A stretch of 64,000 bases of DNA from Alicyclobacillus tolerans (GCF_001447355.1 NZ_JXBW01000012.1:1-64000); one strand, 5' to 3'; shown: positions 24,890 to 34,485, numbered from the stretch's first letter. Made by a program: numbers and translations. The notes: generated from the sequence alone by a model not told the origin.

Positions 24890-25519
24890 ATGCAGATGTT
24901 GACCCACGAGATGGCCGAACTCAACGAGCTTTTGCTAAGCTGCACCAACTCGATTCAATCCATGGCGCTGTTTTTAAACCAAGCTCAGGATCAAGAGCTG
25001 CGCGACATGATTGCCCGGCACTACGCGGTGCACGTGCAGGATTACAACATGAAAGTGGAATTTGCCAAACAGCAACAGGGTTCGACCGATACGCTCGACG
25101 TTCCCCCGTTGCCGTCTATGCAACCCATACCGATGCACCCTATGTCCGTGCAGCCCGTGCAACCGCAAATCAAGCTGCAACAACTGGACGATCGCGCCAT
25201 TACGACGTCGTATTTGCTGACACTCAAGCGGGCCGGCCGCGAATACGCTTGGGCTGCATTCGAGACGTCCACCGTACAGATGCGCACATTTTTAGAGGAC
25301 GCCTTCCGGATGTGCTCGCACCAAGCGTTTGAAGTGTGGCAATACGCAGTCCGCAAAGGCTGGTATGCGGCGCAACAGGCATCTGCCCAAGCTGTACAAA
25401 ACCTGGCGCAAACCTACCAAGAGGTGCCGTACCATCAGCCGGCCGCCCAGTATACGAGCGGATCGCAACCACAAGCGCAACAACCTGGCATGACGATGCC
25501 CGGCCATCGGTATCAGTGA
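24890..25519 (+). CDS. Spore coat protein, CotF-like
   Basis: A 209-residue protein resembling the CotF/ferritin-like coat family: two helical segments (residues 1-55, LTHEMAELNELLLSCTNS; residues 100-165) separated by a Pro/Met/Gln-rich linker (PMHPMSVQPVQP), ending in a Gln/Pro-rich tail. Such proteins are deposited in the spore coat during sporulation. GGAGG sits 8 bases upstream of the ATG at 24890. No sigma-K promoter could be assigned with confidence. It follows the 6S RNA terminator and converges on an MFS gene. Confidence 0.75.
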   Translation: MQMLTHEMAELNELLLSCTNSIQSMALFLNQAQDQELRDMIARHYAVHVQDYNMKVEFAKQQQGSTDTLDVPPLPSMQPIPMHPMSVQPVQPQIKLQQLDDRAITTSYLLTLKRAGREYAWAAFETSTVQMRTFLEDAFRMCSHQAFEVWQYAVRKGWYAAQQASAQAVQNLAQTYQEVPYHQPAAQYTSGSQPQAQQPGMTMPGHRYQ

Positions 25520-25532
25520 TGACCCCGGCCAA

Positions 25533-26810
25533 CTAATCTCCGTTTGCCGCTCGCCGTGTTTGGGTTGTCTCGATATCCTGCGATGTCAAGGCGGCACGTA
25601 GAGCCTTTTGCTCTTGCGCCTTGAACCGTTTGCCACGTAGCAAGAAAAGCCAACTGATGACAGCCAGAGCGGCACACACGAGATACACCTCGCGATACCC
25701 GGCCCATTGTGCGATGGCGCCACCCAGCAAGCTGCCGAGCATCTGTCCAAGGTTGTTCGTATTGCTGTACAGCGCCGTCGCAGACCCGGGAGCATCAGGC
25801 ATGAAATCCTGCATATAGCTCATGCCAATACTCACACTGATGGCGATAAACGTCGCACAAAAAAGTTGCAACGCGAGCATTTCCCACGGCCTTTGTGCAA
25901 ACCAGGCTCCGACGTAATACAAGGCGCCGCAAAAGGAGCCGAAGATCAACAACGGCCGCTTGCCAAGCCGCGCACTTAGCGCACCAAGCCCAAGAATAAT
26001 GGGAATTTCGAGGCCCGCACTCAGCGCGACCACCGAACCAACCATTCTGTCTGAGCCGTGTAACGCCTTCGTCACGAAGAGCGGCATATACAGTCCATTC
26101 ATCGAGGACGCAGTATATACGGCGACGTACGACACACAGGCGGTGACGATATGGCGATCTCGCAACACGGCAAACGACTTTACTGGCTGTGAACCCAGAA
26201 TGCCTGCAGGTGGCCGCCGTTCTATCCGCCAGAAGACGATGGCGAGCACGACGACAAACAACAAAGCTGTCGCGGCAAAGAGTCCAGAAAAGTGATAGGC
26301 CTGCAACAAATAGGAACCCAATAACGGTCCGATGACCCAGGCTAACGAAAAAAACGACCTGAGTGATGACGTGGCAAACGTCGCATCGACGTCCGGCACC
26401 CGACTGGCCGTCTCGCGCGCGTAAGCGAATAACTGGGGAAACGCGGAGGCACCAAGGCCGAGAAGCACCGTCGAGACGATGAGTAATGGCAAATAGCTGT
26501 GTATGACGAGAAAACTACCATAGCCCAAGGCAGAACATGCTGCCGCGACGAGCATGATGTATTTTTTCGCCACACGCAAGTCGGATAGCCTGCCAAGCCA
26601 GGTGCTCGCCAAAATGCCACCAATGCCGTTGACACACATAAATAGCCCGAGTTCCGCTGCTGACATATGGACGACGTCCGTGCCGAACAACGACAAATAG
26701 GGTCTCGTGATGGAAACCCCAATGCCGACGAGCGTGATGGCGAGAACGAGTGTGCCATAGCCAGGCAACAAGCGGGAACTGAGCGGAACAAACCGCAAGC
26801 GAAACCTCAA
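25533..26810 (-). CDS. MFS transporter, sugar-efflux (SET)-like
   Basis: A 425-residue twelve-helix permease. The motif A region is LGRLSDLRVAKKYIML and the central loop KSFAVLRDRHIVTA separates two six-helix halves. Overall it resembles the SetA/SetB sugar-efflux group. The start is TTG 26810, with GGGAGGG 7 bases upstream; longer in-frame readings lack a ribosome binding site. The C-terminal tail is hydrophilic. It is monocistronic and converges with the coat protein gene. Substrate not predictable. Confidence 0.83.
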   Translation of the reverse strand: MRFRLRFVPLSSRLLPGYGTLVLAITLVGIGVSITRPYLSLFGTDVVHMSAAELGLFMCVNGIGGILASTWLGRLSDLRVAKKYIMLVAAACSALGYGSFLVIHSYLPLLIVSTVLLGLGASAFPQLFAYARETASRVPDVDATFATSSLRSFFSLAWVIGPLLGSYLLQAYHFSGLFAATALLFVVVLAIVFWRIERRPPAGILGSQPVKSFAVLRDRHIVTACVSYVAVYTASSMNGLYMPLFVTKALHGSDRMVGSVVALSAGLEIPIILGLGALSARLGKRPLLIFGSFCGALYYVGAWFAQRPWEMLALQLFCATFIAISVSIGMSYMQDFMPDAPGSATALYSNTNNLGQMLGSLLGGAIAQWAGYREVYLVCAALAVISWLFLLRGKRFKAQEQKALRAALTSQDIETTQTRRAANGD

Positions 26811-27036
26811 CCAGAAGCCCTCCCGGATTAAGCTACACGCATGGTAGCACCCAGGGGGGCCTTTGACGATTGCAGATCTGGTTAAAACATGACGAAATTG
26901 TGTGTTTGTCGAAATTGTCAGGTCTTGAATCCGTTTTACCTGTTTGGCTGGTTCACGCCCGCTGCGATACAATTTTTTCGGAAATGAAATGGTTCCTAAA
27001 TGGGGTCAAGCAAGCCTAAAGAAAGGTGAGGTTCAG

Positions 27037-27570
27037 ATGGAACCCAATCGCGAAGAAAAGTTTTGCAAAGAATCGCGCGCCACGAAGATTCTACGGGTCT
27101 TCCCTTCGGATTTGAACGACCATAACACGATGTTTGGCGGCAAGTTGATGGCCTATATTGACGATGTTGCTTCGATCTCGGCTGAGCGGCACGCGCGCGC
27201 CGAATGCGTCACGGCCTCCACCGACAGCGTCGACTTCCTACTTCCCATCCGCGAAGGTCACTCGGTCTGCTTAACGTCGTATGTGACATCGACTGGGCGC
27301 AGCTCGATGGAGGTGTTCGTCAAAGTCGTCGCCGAGCATCTGCGCACAGGCGAGCGGATGATTGCAGCAACCGCATTTTTGACCTTTGTCGCACTCGGCC
27401 CAGATGGCCGTCCCGTCCCCGTACCCAAAGTGATTCCCGAGTCCCCTGAAGAGAAAAAGCTGCACGAAACAGCTCCCGCGCGCGCCGAGGCCCGCAAGCG
27501 CCACCGCGAACAAAGTAAACTGCTCGCCGAACACCTGCGGCCTGACCGACTTTGGGAGATGGGCAACTGA
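27037..27570 (+). CDS. Acyl-CoA thioesterase, YkhA-like hotdog family
   Basis: A 177-residue single hotdog-domain thioesterase that hydrolyses acyl-CoA to free acid and CoA. It has the family N-terminus TKILRVFPSDLNDHNTMFGGKLMAYIDD, with the catalytic Asn/Asp region, and ends in a charged helix (ARAEARKRHREQSKLLAEHL). AAAGGTGAG precedes the ATG at 27037. It probably works as a hexamer like other cytosolic acyl-CoA hydrolases. The gene ends one base before the convergent oxidoreductase stop. Confidence 0.9.
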   Translation: MEPNREEKFCKESRATKILRVFPSDLNDHNTMFGGKLMAYIDDVASISAERHARAECVTASTDSVDFLLPIREGHSVCLTSYVTSTGRSSMEVFVKVVAEHLRTGERMIAATAFLTFVALGPDGRPVPVPKVIPESPEEKKLHETAPARAEARKRHREQSKLLAEHLRPDRLWEMGN

Positions 27571-27571
27571 A

Positions 27572-28570
27572 TTACTTCGCGATCTCAATCCGCTGACAAG
27601 ACGCCATCGACTGCAAGCACGCGTCGATGACGCGCATATTGGCGATGGCGTCCACAGGTTGAAAGCGAAGCGGCGCACCCGTGAGCACGGCTTCGGCGAA
27701 GTCGTCCGCCTGCAAAGTGTACGGGTCAAAACTCGGAAACGCCTCCACGCGCTCGCCACGCGACGTGATTACTTGAATTGACATATCTTCCCCGACAAAC
27801 GCATTCACCACTTCGATCCGCCCATCGCTGCCCAAAATTTCGAGCGTGTTACGGGGAGCAGCCCACATCGCACAATCAAACGTCAGACCGATGCGCTTCG
27901 GAAATTCGACGAGTCCCGACACCATCATGTCTACATCGTCGTGTTGCGACGATGTGAATCCCACGGCCGTCGCCGCCACCGGTTCGTCACCGAGGATGAG
28001 CCGAGCTGCACTGATTGGGTAACAGCCGACGTCATAGAGCGATCCACCGCCCCAATCGCGGCGGTACCGCACGTTGCCGAGATCGGCCGCATTGTTGAAC
28101 GTAAATGTCGCGTGAATGCCGCGGATAGCTCCTATCTCCCCGTTCCTCACGAGCTGCACGATGCGTTCGTAGCGCGGATGATGACGATACATAAATGCCT
28201 CAGCGAGCAAGACGCCTCTATTCGCACAGGCCCCGACCATCTCCCGAGCCTCTGCCGCCGAAAGCGCAATGGGCTTCTCGCAAAGGACGTGTTTCCCTGC
28301 CTGTGCGGCGCGAATCGTCCATTCTTTATGCAAATGGTTCGGCAGCGGGATATACACCGCGTCCACGTCCTGATCCGCCAGCAATTCTTCGTAGCTGCCA
28401 TAAGCGCGCGCAATTCCCAAGCGGGCCGCCGTCACAGCAGCCTTTTCCTGACTGCGGCTGGCCAGCGCGATCACGCTATTTTTTTGCGACTTTTGCATAC
28501 CGGGGATCACCTTGCGAATTGCAATATCAGCACATCCAAGCACGCCCCAGCGCAACTTTTGTTGTGTCAT
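27572..28570 (-). CDS. Gfo/Idh/MocA-family oxidoreductase
   Basis: A 332-residue NAD(P)-dependent dehydrogenase. The N-terminal Rossmann domain starts WGVLGCADIAIRKVIPGM, and the conserved EKP motif (HVLCEKPIALS) carries the catalytic lysine. The C-terminal domain contains YDVGCYPISAARLILG with the active-site region. It most resembles the trans-1,2-dihydrobenzene-diol/glucose-fructose oxidoreductase-like subgroup. The ATG 28570 has a GGTGG box. It is monocistronic and not near sugar genes, so the substrate is open. Confidence 0.9.
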   Translation of the reverse strand: MTQQKLRWGVLGCADIAIRKVIPGMQKSQKNSVIALASRSQEKAAVTAARLGIARAYGSYEELLADQDVDAVYIPLPNHLHKEWTIRAAQAGKHVLCEKPIALSAAEAREMVGACANRGVLLAEAFMYRHHPRYERIVQLVRNGEIGAIRGIHATFTFNNAADLGNVRYRRDWGGGSLYDVGCYPISAARLILGDEPVAATAVGFTSSQHDDVDMMVSGLVEFPKRIGLTFDCAMWAAPRNTLEILGSDGRIEVVNAFVGEDMSIQVITSRGERVEAFPSFDPYTLQADDFAEAVLTGAPLRFQPVDAIANMRVIDACLQSMASCQRIEIAK

Positions 28571-28766
28571 CTGTCCCACCCACTTGTCGAAACTCGTCAC
28601 GAAAGATCTATTTGCGTCACAGCGATCAGATCAATTGCGGCCGTCGATGTCAAAACACTTTCAGTATAACAAACTGCGCCAACACATTTGGCTGTTTCAT
28701 GACACTCACACCATTTTGTTTGTGATTTGATGTCTGAACACGTAATATCAGGCTCGAGGTGATTCC

Positions 28767-29990
28767 ATGCGCGGAACCAAACCAGCGATGCGGCTCGGCG
28801 CCGCTCTTTGTGCCATGATGATCATGGTGACAGGATGCGATACGACGAATCAGCCGCAGCAATCGGAAACAGAAAATGCGCTACCGGCACGCGTGCAACC
28901 GGGAGCTCTGGTGGCGGGCGGATCGACAGTCGTCGCCGAATTTGTCCACAACAAATGGATTTACCTGCCGGCTGCCTCCGTCGTCAACGCGCCCTCGACA
29001 TTTCAGACGGTCGACGTGTCTGCAACCGGCGAGGTCGCTGCCACGACACCCGGCAATGGTGACACGTTGACGGGTGGCAGCAGTGGAAGTGCTCTGTGGC
29101 TTTATCAACGCGGTTGGCGACCTGTCGTGATACAGAGCGATGCGAACGTGCAAGTTCATGCCTTTGCGCCGGATGGCTCGCTATACGCCGCAACAGACGA
29201 TGGCCAATTGGCTGGGCTATGGAAAAGAACAAATAAAGGCTGGACACAAGTTCCCGGAACGGCACAAATGGGGTACATCACGTCCATTCTCTGGTCGCCC
29301 AAAGGTACCCTCACAGTCGTCTCCATTCCTGACAATGGCGCAACGACCATCTGGCAGCAGATAGGTCAGAAATGGATTGCACTCGGCGGCGAGAACGCGC
29401 CTTTTGCGGGCGACACGTTGACGATACAATGGTCTCCTTCCGGCCAGTTGACCGTCGGTTCGAGCGGGCATGGCGCGTTTGCGTACGAGAACGGAAAATG
29501 GAGACCTGCCGGGGGTGTGCCGACACCCATTTCGGATGTGCAGCAGATTGGATGGTCACCAGAAGGAAATCTGTATGTTGCTGGTCATACATCCGGATCG
29601 ACCGGGCTTTGGGAACTAAGCGGAGGACATTGGCACGAAGTCAACGGCCTCGGACAAGCCGTCGGGCATGATAAAATCCGCGAATTTGGCTGGTCGCCGC
29701 AAGGTGTGCTGACGGTCAGCGACGGAACAGCCTGTCAATTGTTCCAGTTGCAAAGCGGGCGCTGGGTGTGTATCTGGAACAAGACAAAAGCATCGGATCC
29801 CGACGCACTGCCTCCCTACTTTGCCTGGTCGCCGCAAGGCACGCTGGTATGCGACGGTGGCGATCTCGGCGGGCTTTGGCAGGAAAACGCAAACGACTCG
29901 TGGACCCTCATTGGCGGCAACCAGTCGCCATTTCGCGGACAGCGTAACGTCTCGTTTACGTGGGCGCCTGCGGACAGCACGATGAGCTAA
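28767..29990 (+). CDS. Lipoprotein with beta-propeller-like WSPxG repeats
   Basis: A 407-residue exported lipoprotein: signal peptide and lipobox MVTG-C (Cys24). The rest holds repeats of about 45-50 residues, each with a W-S-P-x-G-x-L core followed by a short hydrophobic strand: LWSPKGTLTV, QWSPSGQLTV, GWSPEGNLYV, GWSPQGVLTV and AWSPQGTLVC, plus a degenerate FAPDGSLYA. Each is paired with a W-x-x-x-G/N motif. This pattern suggests a six- or seven-bladed propeller on the cell surface. GAGGTG precedes the ATG. No enzyme motif is seen; a binding or sensing role is inference. Confidence 0.8.
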   Translation: MRGTKPAMRLGAALCAMMIMVTGCDTTNQPQQSETENALPARVQPGALVAGGSTVVAEFVHNKWIYLPAASVVNAPSTFQTVDVSATGEVAATTPGNGDTLTGGSSGSALWLYQRGWRPVVIQSDANVQVHAFAPDGSLYAATDDGQLAGLWKRTNKGWTQVPGTAQMGYITSILWSPKGTLTVVSIPDNGATTIWQQIGQKWIALGGENAPFAGDTLTIQWSPSGQLTVGSSGHGAFAYENGKWRPAGGVPTPISDVQQIGWSPEGNLYVAGHTSGSTGLWELSGGHWHEVNGLGQAVGHDKIREFGWSPQGVLTVSDGTACQLFQLQSGRWVCIWNKTKASDPDALPPYFAWSPQGTLVCDGGDLGGLWQENANDSWTLIGGNQSPFRGQRNVSFTWAPADSTMS

Positions 29991-30009
29991 CGCCGCAGGC
30001 TAAAAACCT

Positions 30010-30660
30010 TTAGCCGCGTCGAAAGTACACGTAAGATAAGATAGTGGACAGGGTTGCCCAGACCAATATGAGAACGAGGATACCCAAAATGGCAAAGTGT
30101 ATTGGGACGACCCATGCACAGACGACGCACGAAAGGCCGGCTGCGACGCCAAGAACACCGGCGGTGCGGTGCGTGCGCCGCCACGTTTCCTCACTGGCCA
30201 ACGTCCACGGCGTGCGGATACCAACTAGCCAATTCGGTGACACGCGCGGCAAATAATTGGCCAGTATGGCCACAAACAAGCCAATGAGACTGAGCGGCAC
30301 GCGTTGCGACGCCCCCGGTACGCCTATCGCATGCAAGAGTAACCATAGTTGAATACAGCCCATGAAGACGACGACAATGCCACCGAAGAACCGGTACGTC
30401 GGCCAAAACCCCGCATATTGTGCACGCTTCGGATCGATCCGCCAGAACACGTGCCAAAGACCGATAAGCGCAAGCATGATGATGGGCATCACGACGGTTG
30501 CTCCGAAGCGGCTCATGTAGCCGTTTGGCTTGCCAGAAGCATCGAAGTGCGTTGCGACAACGGCAGGCAGGTGAGGATATAAGATCCCGCTTGCAACACA
30601 AACCGCTCCCCAGGCAGCCCACCCCCACCAACTGATTGCAGATTTCCGCTCACCAGCCAC
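30010..30660 (-). CDS. SdpI-family membrane protein
   Basis: A 216-residue protein with DUF1648 in the N-terminal part (LPAVVATHFDASGKPNGYMSRFG) and the SdpI domain in the C-terminal part (NYLPRVSPNWLVGIRTPWTLASEETWRRTHRTAG). It has about six membrane helices. In Bacillus subtilis SdpI gives immunity to the SDP toxin and binds the autorepressor SdpR. Neither a toxin nor an SdpR-like gene is adjacent here, so this is an orphan. The start is GTG 30660 (GGTGG box 5 bases upstream); GTG 30675 is possible. Confidence 0.87.
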   Translation of the reverse strand: MAGERKSAISWWGWAAWGAVCVASGILYPHLPAVVATHFDASGKPNGYMSRFGATVVMPIIMLALIGLWHVFWRIDPKRAQYAGFWPTYRFFGGIVVVFMGCIQLWLLLHAIGVPGASQRVPLSLIGLFVAILANYLPRVSPNWLVGIRTPWTLASEETWRRTHRTAGVLGVAAGLSCVVCAWVVPIHFAILGILVLILVWATLSTILSYVYFRRG

Positions 30661-30867
30661 CTGTACCACCCCCACGATCTCTTGCCAACAGTATATAGCT
30701 TGTTAGCTAAATATCAATCATGAAATCCGCCACATTTCCAGAGGTATTCCATGTCTATGTCACGAATTGAGTACCTAACAATTTTATTGCGCTCCACTGT
30801 TTGCTGACCGCGCCTAAGGCATCAGTAGAACCTGGAACACGCAGCGGTTTGCGCTCTGAAGGGATGA

Positions 30868-33285
30868 TTGTCTGACGTGCACATCGCGTCTCAACACTAC
30901 CATCTGGGACTTGTGATACTCTCCTATATCGTCGCGTCGCTGGCATCGTACGCGGCCTTGGATCTGGGGCGGCGCGTCGTCGAAACGCGCGGCTCAACAC
31001 AGACATGGTGGATGGTTTCCGGCGGCGCAGTGATGGGCATTGGCATCTGGTCGATGCACTTTATCGCCATGCTCGCACTCATGTTGCCTGTCGCCATGAC
31101 ATACAATTGGGGCATCGTTGCACTGTCGCTCGTATTCGCAATGCTTGGCCCCATCATTGCGCTGTTTGTGGTCGCCCGCTTGCATCGATTGCGTTTCAAA
31201 TTCGGCATCGGTGCGATATTTATGGGCGCGGGCATCGTTGGCATGCACTATACGGGCATGGCCGCGATGCGGCTGGCCGGATCGTTCTCCTACCGGCCGC
31301 TATTGTTCGCGCTGTCCTGCGTCATTGCCGTTAGCGCGTCATTTGTCGCGCTGACGCTTGCCTTCGCATTCGCACGTGCAAACGGCTGGCGCGCCTATGG
31401 TATCAAAATCGCTTGTGCGCTTGTCATGGGCGTCGCCGTCGCAGGCATGCACTACACGGGCATGTGGGCGACCGTTTTCCGCGTCGCCAAGGACAGTTCG
31501 CAGATGGATATACCCGCCCATGGCGCGCTCGCCATCGTCGTCGCCATTTTGGGCGTCATGGTTCTCTTGCTGGCCATTGCAACAAGTATTCTGGATCGCC
31601 GCCTGCAAGCAGACCGTCGTCTCATCCAGTCTGCCGACGAGCGCTTCCGCTCGCTGTACACGTACCACTCGGATGCCATCTTTACGTTTGACACGCACGG
31701 CAACTGCCTGGACATGAACGCACAGGCGCGACGCCTAATCGGCGAACTGGCAGCCAGTCTGGATGCACCAGCGATGTTGTCGATGATCGAGGAGGGCGAT
31801 CGCGCAGAAGTCGTCGGCGATTACGATCGCGCCATCAAGGGCGAAACGACGCACTCGGAATTCGCCTTGCATGGCCCGAACGAACAGACGGTCATTGTCA
31901 GCGCCATTCAAATTCCCATTCTCGTCGATGGCGAAGTGACTGGCGTATTTTTCATCGCCCCCGACATTACCCGCGAGCGTGCCGCTGCGGACCAAATTAA
32001 CCATATGGCGTTTCACGACGCGCTCACGCAATTGCCCAACCGCCGGCTGTTTGAATCTAAAGTGGATCAATTTATTGCGCAAGCCGATACGAGCGCAGAG
32101 ATGCACATTCTATTCGTCGACCTCGACCGGTTTAAATCGGTCAACGACACACTCGGGCACGAGTTTGGCGATAAACTCTTGCAACGTGTCGCGTGGCTGA
32201 TTCAGGATGTCGTTGGCAATCCCGGCTTTGTGGCCCGCATGGGGGGCGATGAATTTACCATCACCTTGTTCAATCAACCACTACAGGCGGCCATTGCTAT
32301 TGCAGACACCTTGATGGAACGATTACACCGTCCTCTTTTGATTGAGGACAGATCCATTTATGTGACTGCAAGCCTGGGCATCGCCAGCTATCCGCGGCAC
32401 GGTTGCACGCGGGACATGCTGTTGCGCCATGCGGATTTGGCGATGTATACAGCCAAATCATCTGGGCGCAGCACCTATCACGTATTTGAAGAGGTTACCG
32501 CCGCGACGGCCATGGCGCGCCTGGAGCTTGAACAGGAACTGCGTGAAGCGGCGGAAAAGGGCCTGTTTCAATTGGTCTACCAGCCAAAAGTGAACGTCGC
32601 CTCAGGGGAAACGGTCGGTGTCGAAGCCTTGATTCGTTGGACGCGGCGGTCTGGCGAACAAGTATCGCCCGCCGAATTCATCCCAATCGCGGAGGAAACG
32701 GGCCTGATTGTCCCCATCGGCGAATGGTGCCTGCGCACCGCCGCACGCCAGGCGAAACGGTGGTTGGAAGCAGGTACACCGCGAAAAGTCGCTGTCAATC
32801 TCTCGCCGCACCAGGTCATGAACGAGCGTTTTCTCGGCATCATCAGTGGCATTCTCGAGGAGACAGACCTGCCGCCAGAATACCTGGAAGTCGAAATTAC
32901 GGAAAGCGCGATGATGGATGCTGAGATTGCCAACCACTTCCTCAGTGGTTGCCGTGCGCTTGGTATCGAGGTCTCGCTGGACGACTTTGGCACAGGCTAC
33001 AGCTCGTTGAGCCGATTGACGAGACTTCCCTTGAATCTCGTCAAAATTGACCGCTCGTTCACACAACATGTTTCTACGCAGGAGAAGGCGCGCGCACTTG
33101 TGCACAGCATCATCGACATTGCGCACAACTTGGGTATGCGCTGCCTCGCCGAAGGCGTGGAGACGCAAGAACAACTCGCCGTCATCCAGTCGCTCGGCTG
33201 TGATGAGGCTCAAGGCTTTTTGTTTTCACGTCCGGTTCCTCCCGACGCGCTGAGTCACAACATGGCGCCGTCGACAAAAGCCTAG
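30868..33285 (+). CDS. MHYT-PAS-GGDEF-EAL cyclic-di-GMP signalling protein
   Basis: An 805-residue membrane sensor. Residues 1-240 hold seven helices with MHYT motifs (SMHFIAM, GMHYTGMAAM and GMHYTGMWAT), thought to bind copper and sense O2, CO or NO. Then come a PAS-like domain (about 250-370), a GGDEF domain (about 380-535, intact MGGDEF and the DLDRFKSVNDTLGH motif) and an EAL domain (about 550-795, intact EALIRW, DDFGTGYSSL and KIDRSF). Both cyclase and phosphodiesterase motifs look catalytically competent. The start is TTG 30868 with GAAGGG upstream; GTG 30877 is an alternative. It stands alone upstream of the sugar-acid island. Confidence 0.93.
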   Translation: MSDVHIASQHYHLGLVILSYIVASLASYAALDLGRRVVETRGSTQTWWMVSGGAVMGIGIWSMHFIAMLALMLPVAMTYNWGIVALSLVFAMLGPIIALFVVARLHRLRFKFGIGAIFMGAGIVGMHYTGMAAMRLAGSFSYRPLLFALSCVIAVSASFVALTLAFAFARANGWRAYGIKIACALVMGVAVAGMHYTGMWATVFRVAKDSSQMDIPAHGALAIVVAILGVMVLLLAIATSILDRRLQADRRLIQSADERFRSLYTYHSDAIFTFDTHGNCLDMNAQARRLIGELAASLDAPAMLSMIEEGDRAEVVGDYDRAIKGETTHSEFALHGPNEQTVIVSAIQIPILVDGEVTGVFFIAPDITRERAAADQINHMAFHDALTQLPNRRLFESKVDQFIAQADTSAEMHILFVDLDRFKSVNDTLGHEFGDKLLQRVAWLIQDVVGNPGFVARMGGDEFTITLFNQPLQAAIAIADTLMERLHRPLLIEDRSIYVTASLGIASYPRHGCTRDMLLRHADLAMYTAKSSGRSTYHVFEEVTAATAMARLELEQELREAAEKGLFQLVYQPKVNVASGETVGVEALIRWTRRSGEQVSPAEFIPIAEETGLIVPIGEWCLRTAARQAKRWLEAGTPRKVAVNLSPHQVMNERFLGIISGILEETDLPPEYLEVEITESAMMDAEIANHFLSGCRALGIEVSLDDFGTGYSSLSRLTRLPLNLVKIDRSFTQHVSTQEKARALVHSIIDIAHNLGMRCLAEGVETQEQLAVIQSLGCDEAQGFLFSRPVPPDALSHNMAPSTKA

Positions 33286-33300
33286 ACTGAGGTGATTCTC

Positions 33301-34317
33301 ATGGAAACAAACTACCGTGTCATCGTCGCGGGTTGTGGCGGCATGGCCAACACGTGGGTGGACGATTTGTTGCAGAGACCGTACGTGCAAATTGTCGCCC
33401 TAGTCGATATCCGGCGTGAAAGTGCTGAGGCCATGGCGGCTCGTCACGGCCTTCACGTGCCCGTGTTCGAGCGGATTGAGGACGCTTTGTCCGCTGTTGC
33501 CGCAAACCTCGTAATTGACGTCACGATTCCAGAAAGCCACCGGGCTATCGTGACCACCGCCTTGCGCGCCGGGTGCGATGTCTTGGGTGAAAAACCAATG
33601 GGGGCAACACCTGAAGACAGCCGTGCCATTCTGACCGCCGTTCACGACAGCGGACGGCGATATGCTGTCATGCAAAACCGGCGGTATCACCGCCAACTCC
33701 GCTCGCTGAAAACGGCCTTGGAAGACGGTATCATCGGAGATATCACAGGGGTGTATGCCGACTTCTTCATCGGTGCCCATTTCGGTGGCTTTCGGGACGC
33801 GATGGAGCATCCACTGTTACTCGACATGGCCATCCACACATTCGACCAGGCGCGCTTTTTGCTTGGTGCCAAACCAGTTTCCGTGTATTGTCACGCATTC
33901 AATCCAAAAGGATCGTGGTACCAAGGTGCGGCAAGTGCCATCTGCATCTTTGAAATGAGCGATGGCTCAATTTTTAACTACCGGGGCAGTTGGTGTGCAG
34001 AAGGATGGAATACGTCGTGGGAAGCAACGTGGCGGATCGTTGGTAGTCGCGGCACCGCCTTGTGGGATGGGAACAACACTTTGCGCGCGCAGGTTGTCGA
34101 TGAAGCGGCTGAAGGATTCATCCGCCCGTGTACAGAGCTAGAAATTCCGGTCATATGGCAAGGGCGTGAAGGTCATGCCGGTTGTTTGGATGAGATGTTT
34201 CAAGCACTTGCCGAGCAGCGGCTTGCTGAAACGGATGCTACGGATAACATCCACAGTTTGAATATGGTGTTTGGCGCCATTGAGAGCGCTCGCACAGGCC
34301 AAAAGGTTCCTCTGTAG
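33301..34317 (+). CDS. Gfo/Idh/MocA-family sugar dehydrogenase
   Basis: A 338-residue NAD(P)-dependent oxidoreductase. The Rossmann start is VIVAGCGGMANTWVDDL, the catalytic Lys lies in VLGEKPMGATPE, and the second-domain His-containing motif is LLDMAIHTFDQARFLLG. GAGGTGATTCTC precedes the ATG at 33301, 15 bases after the c-di-GMP protein stop. It is the first enzyme of the sugar-acid island and may oxidise a sugar or inositol-like compound before dehydration. It is distinct from the other family member at 27572. Confidence 0.9.
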   Translation: METNYRVIVAGCGGMANTWVDDLLQRPYVQIVALVDIRRESAEAMAARHGLHVPVFERIEDALSAVAANLVIDVTIPESHRAIVTTALRAGCDVLGEKPMGATPEDSRAILTAVHDSGRRYAVMQNRRYHRQLRSLKTALEDGIIGDITGVYADFFIGAHFGGFRDAMEHPLLLDMAIHTFDQARFLLGAKPVSVYCHAFNPKGSWYQGAASAICIFEMSDGSIFNYRGSWCAEGWNTSWEATWRIVGSRGTALWDGNNTLRAQVVDEAAEGFIRPCTELEIPVIWQGREGHAGCLDEMFQALAEQRLAETDATDNIHSLNMVFGAIESARTGQKVPL

Positions 34318-34382
34318 AACCATTGGGCAAAAGGTGACGGTCGCCTTTGGACATGGAACGGTGGCCGTTTGCGTATATGTTT

Positions 34383-34452
34383 TTGAAACCGTTTGCAGGA
34401 ATCTGAATAAGGAAAACGAAACAGTTTGAATGGACAGACGAAACCGGTTGCG
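34383..34452 (+). promoter_or_regulatory. Three helically phased operator-like repeats
   Basis: GAAACCGTTTGC (34385), GAAACAGTTTGA (34418) and GAAACCGGTTGC (34440) share the core GAAAC-N-G-K-TTG. Their starts are 33 and 22 bases apart, multiples of about 11, so they lie on the same face of the helix. The first is embedded in TTGAAACCGTTTGCA, which differs at only two positions from the site upstream of the convergent transporter at 39801. They precede the dehydratase gene. Confidence 0.6.
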
Positions 34453-34485
34453 GTTCTTATGCCGACCGCAGGAAGGAGGAATCCT

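Noticed and set aside
24415-24890. Riboswitch or T-box upstream of the coat protein gene
   Set aside because: No T-box, SAM, FMN, cobalamin, lysine or c-di-AMP core motifs were seen, and the terminator ends the RNA before the gene; a 6S RNA fits better.
30739-30867. Possible RNA or operator in the gap before the c-di-GMP protein
   Set aside because: No stable hairpin, repeat or clear promoter could be supported by eye.
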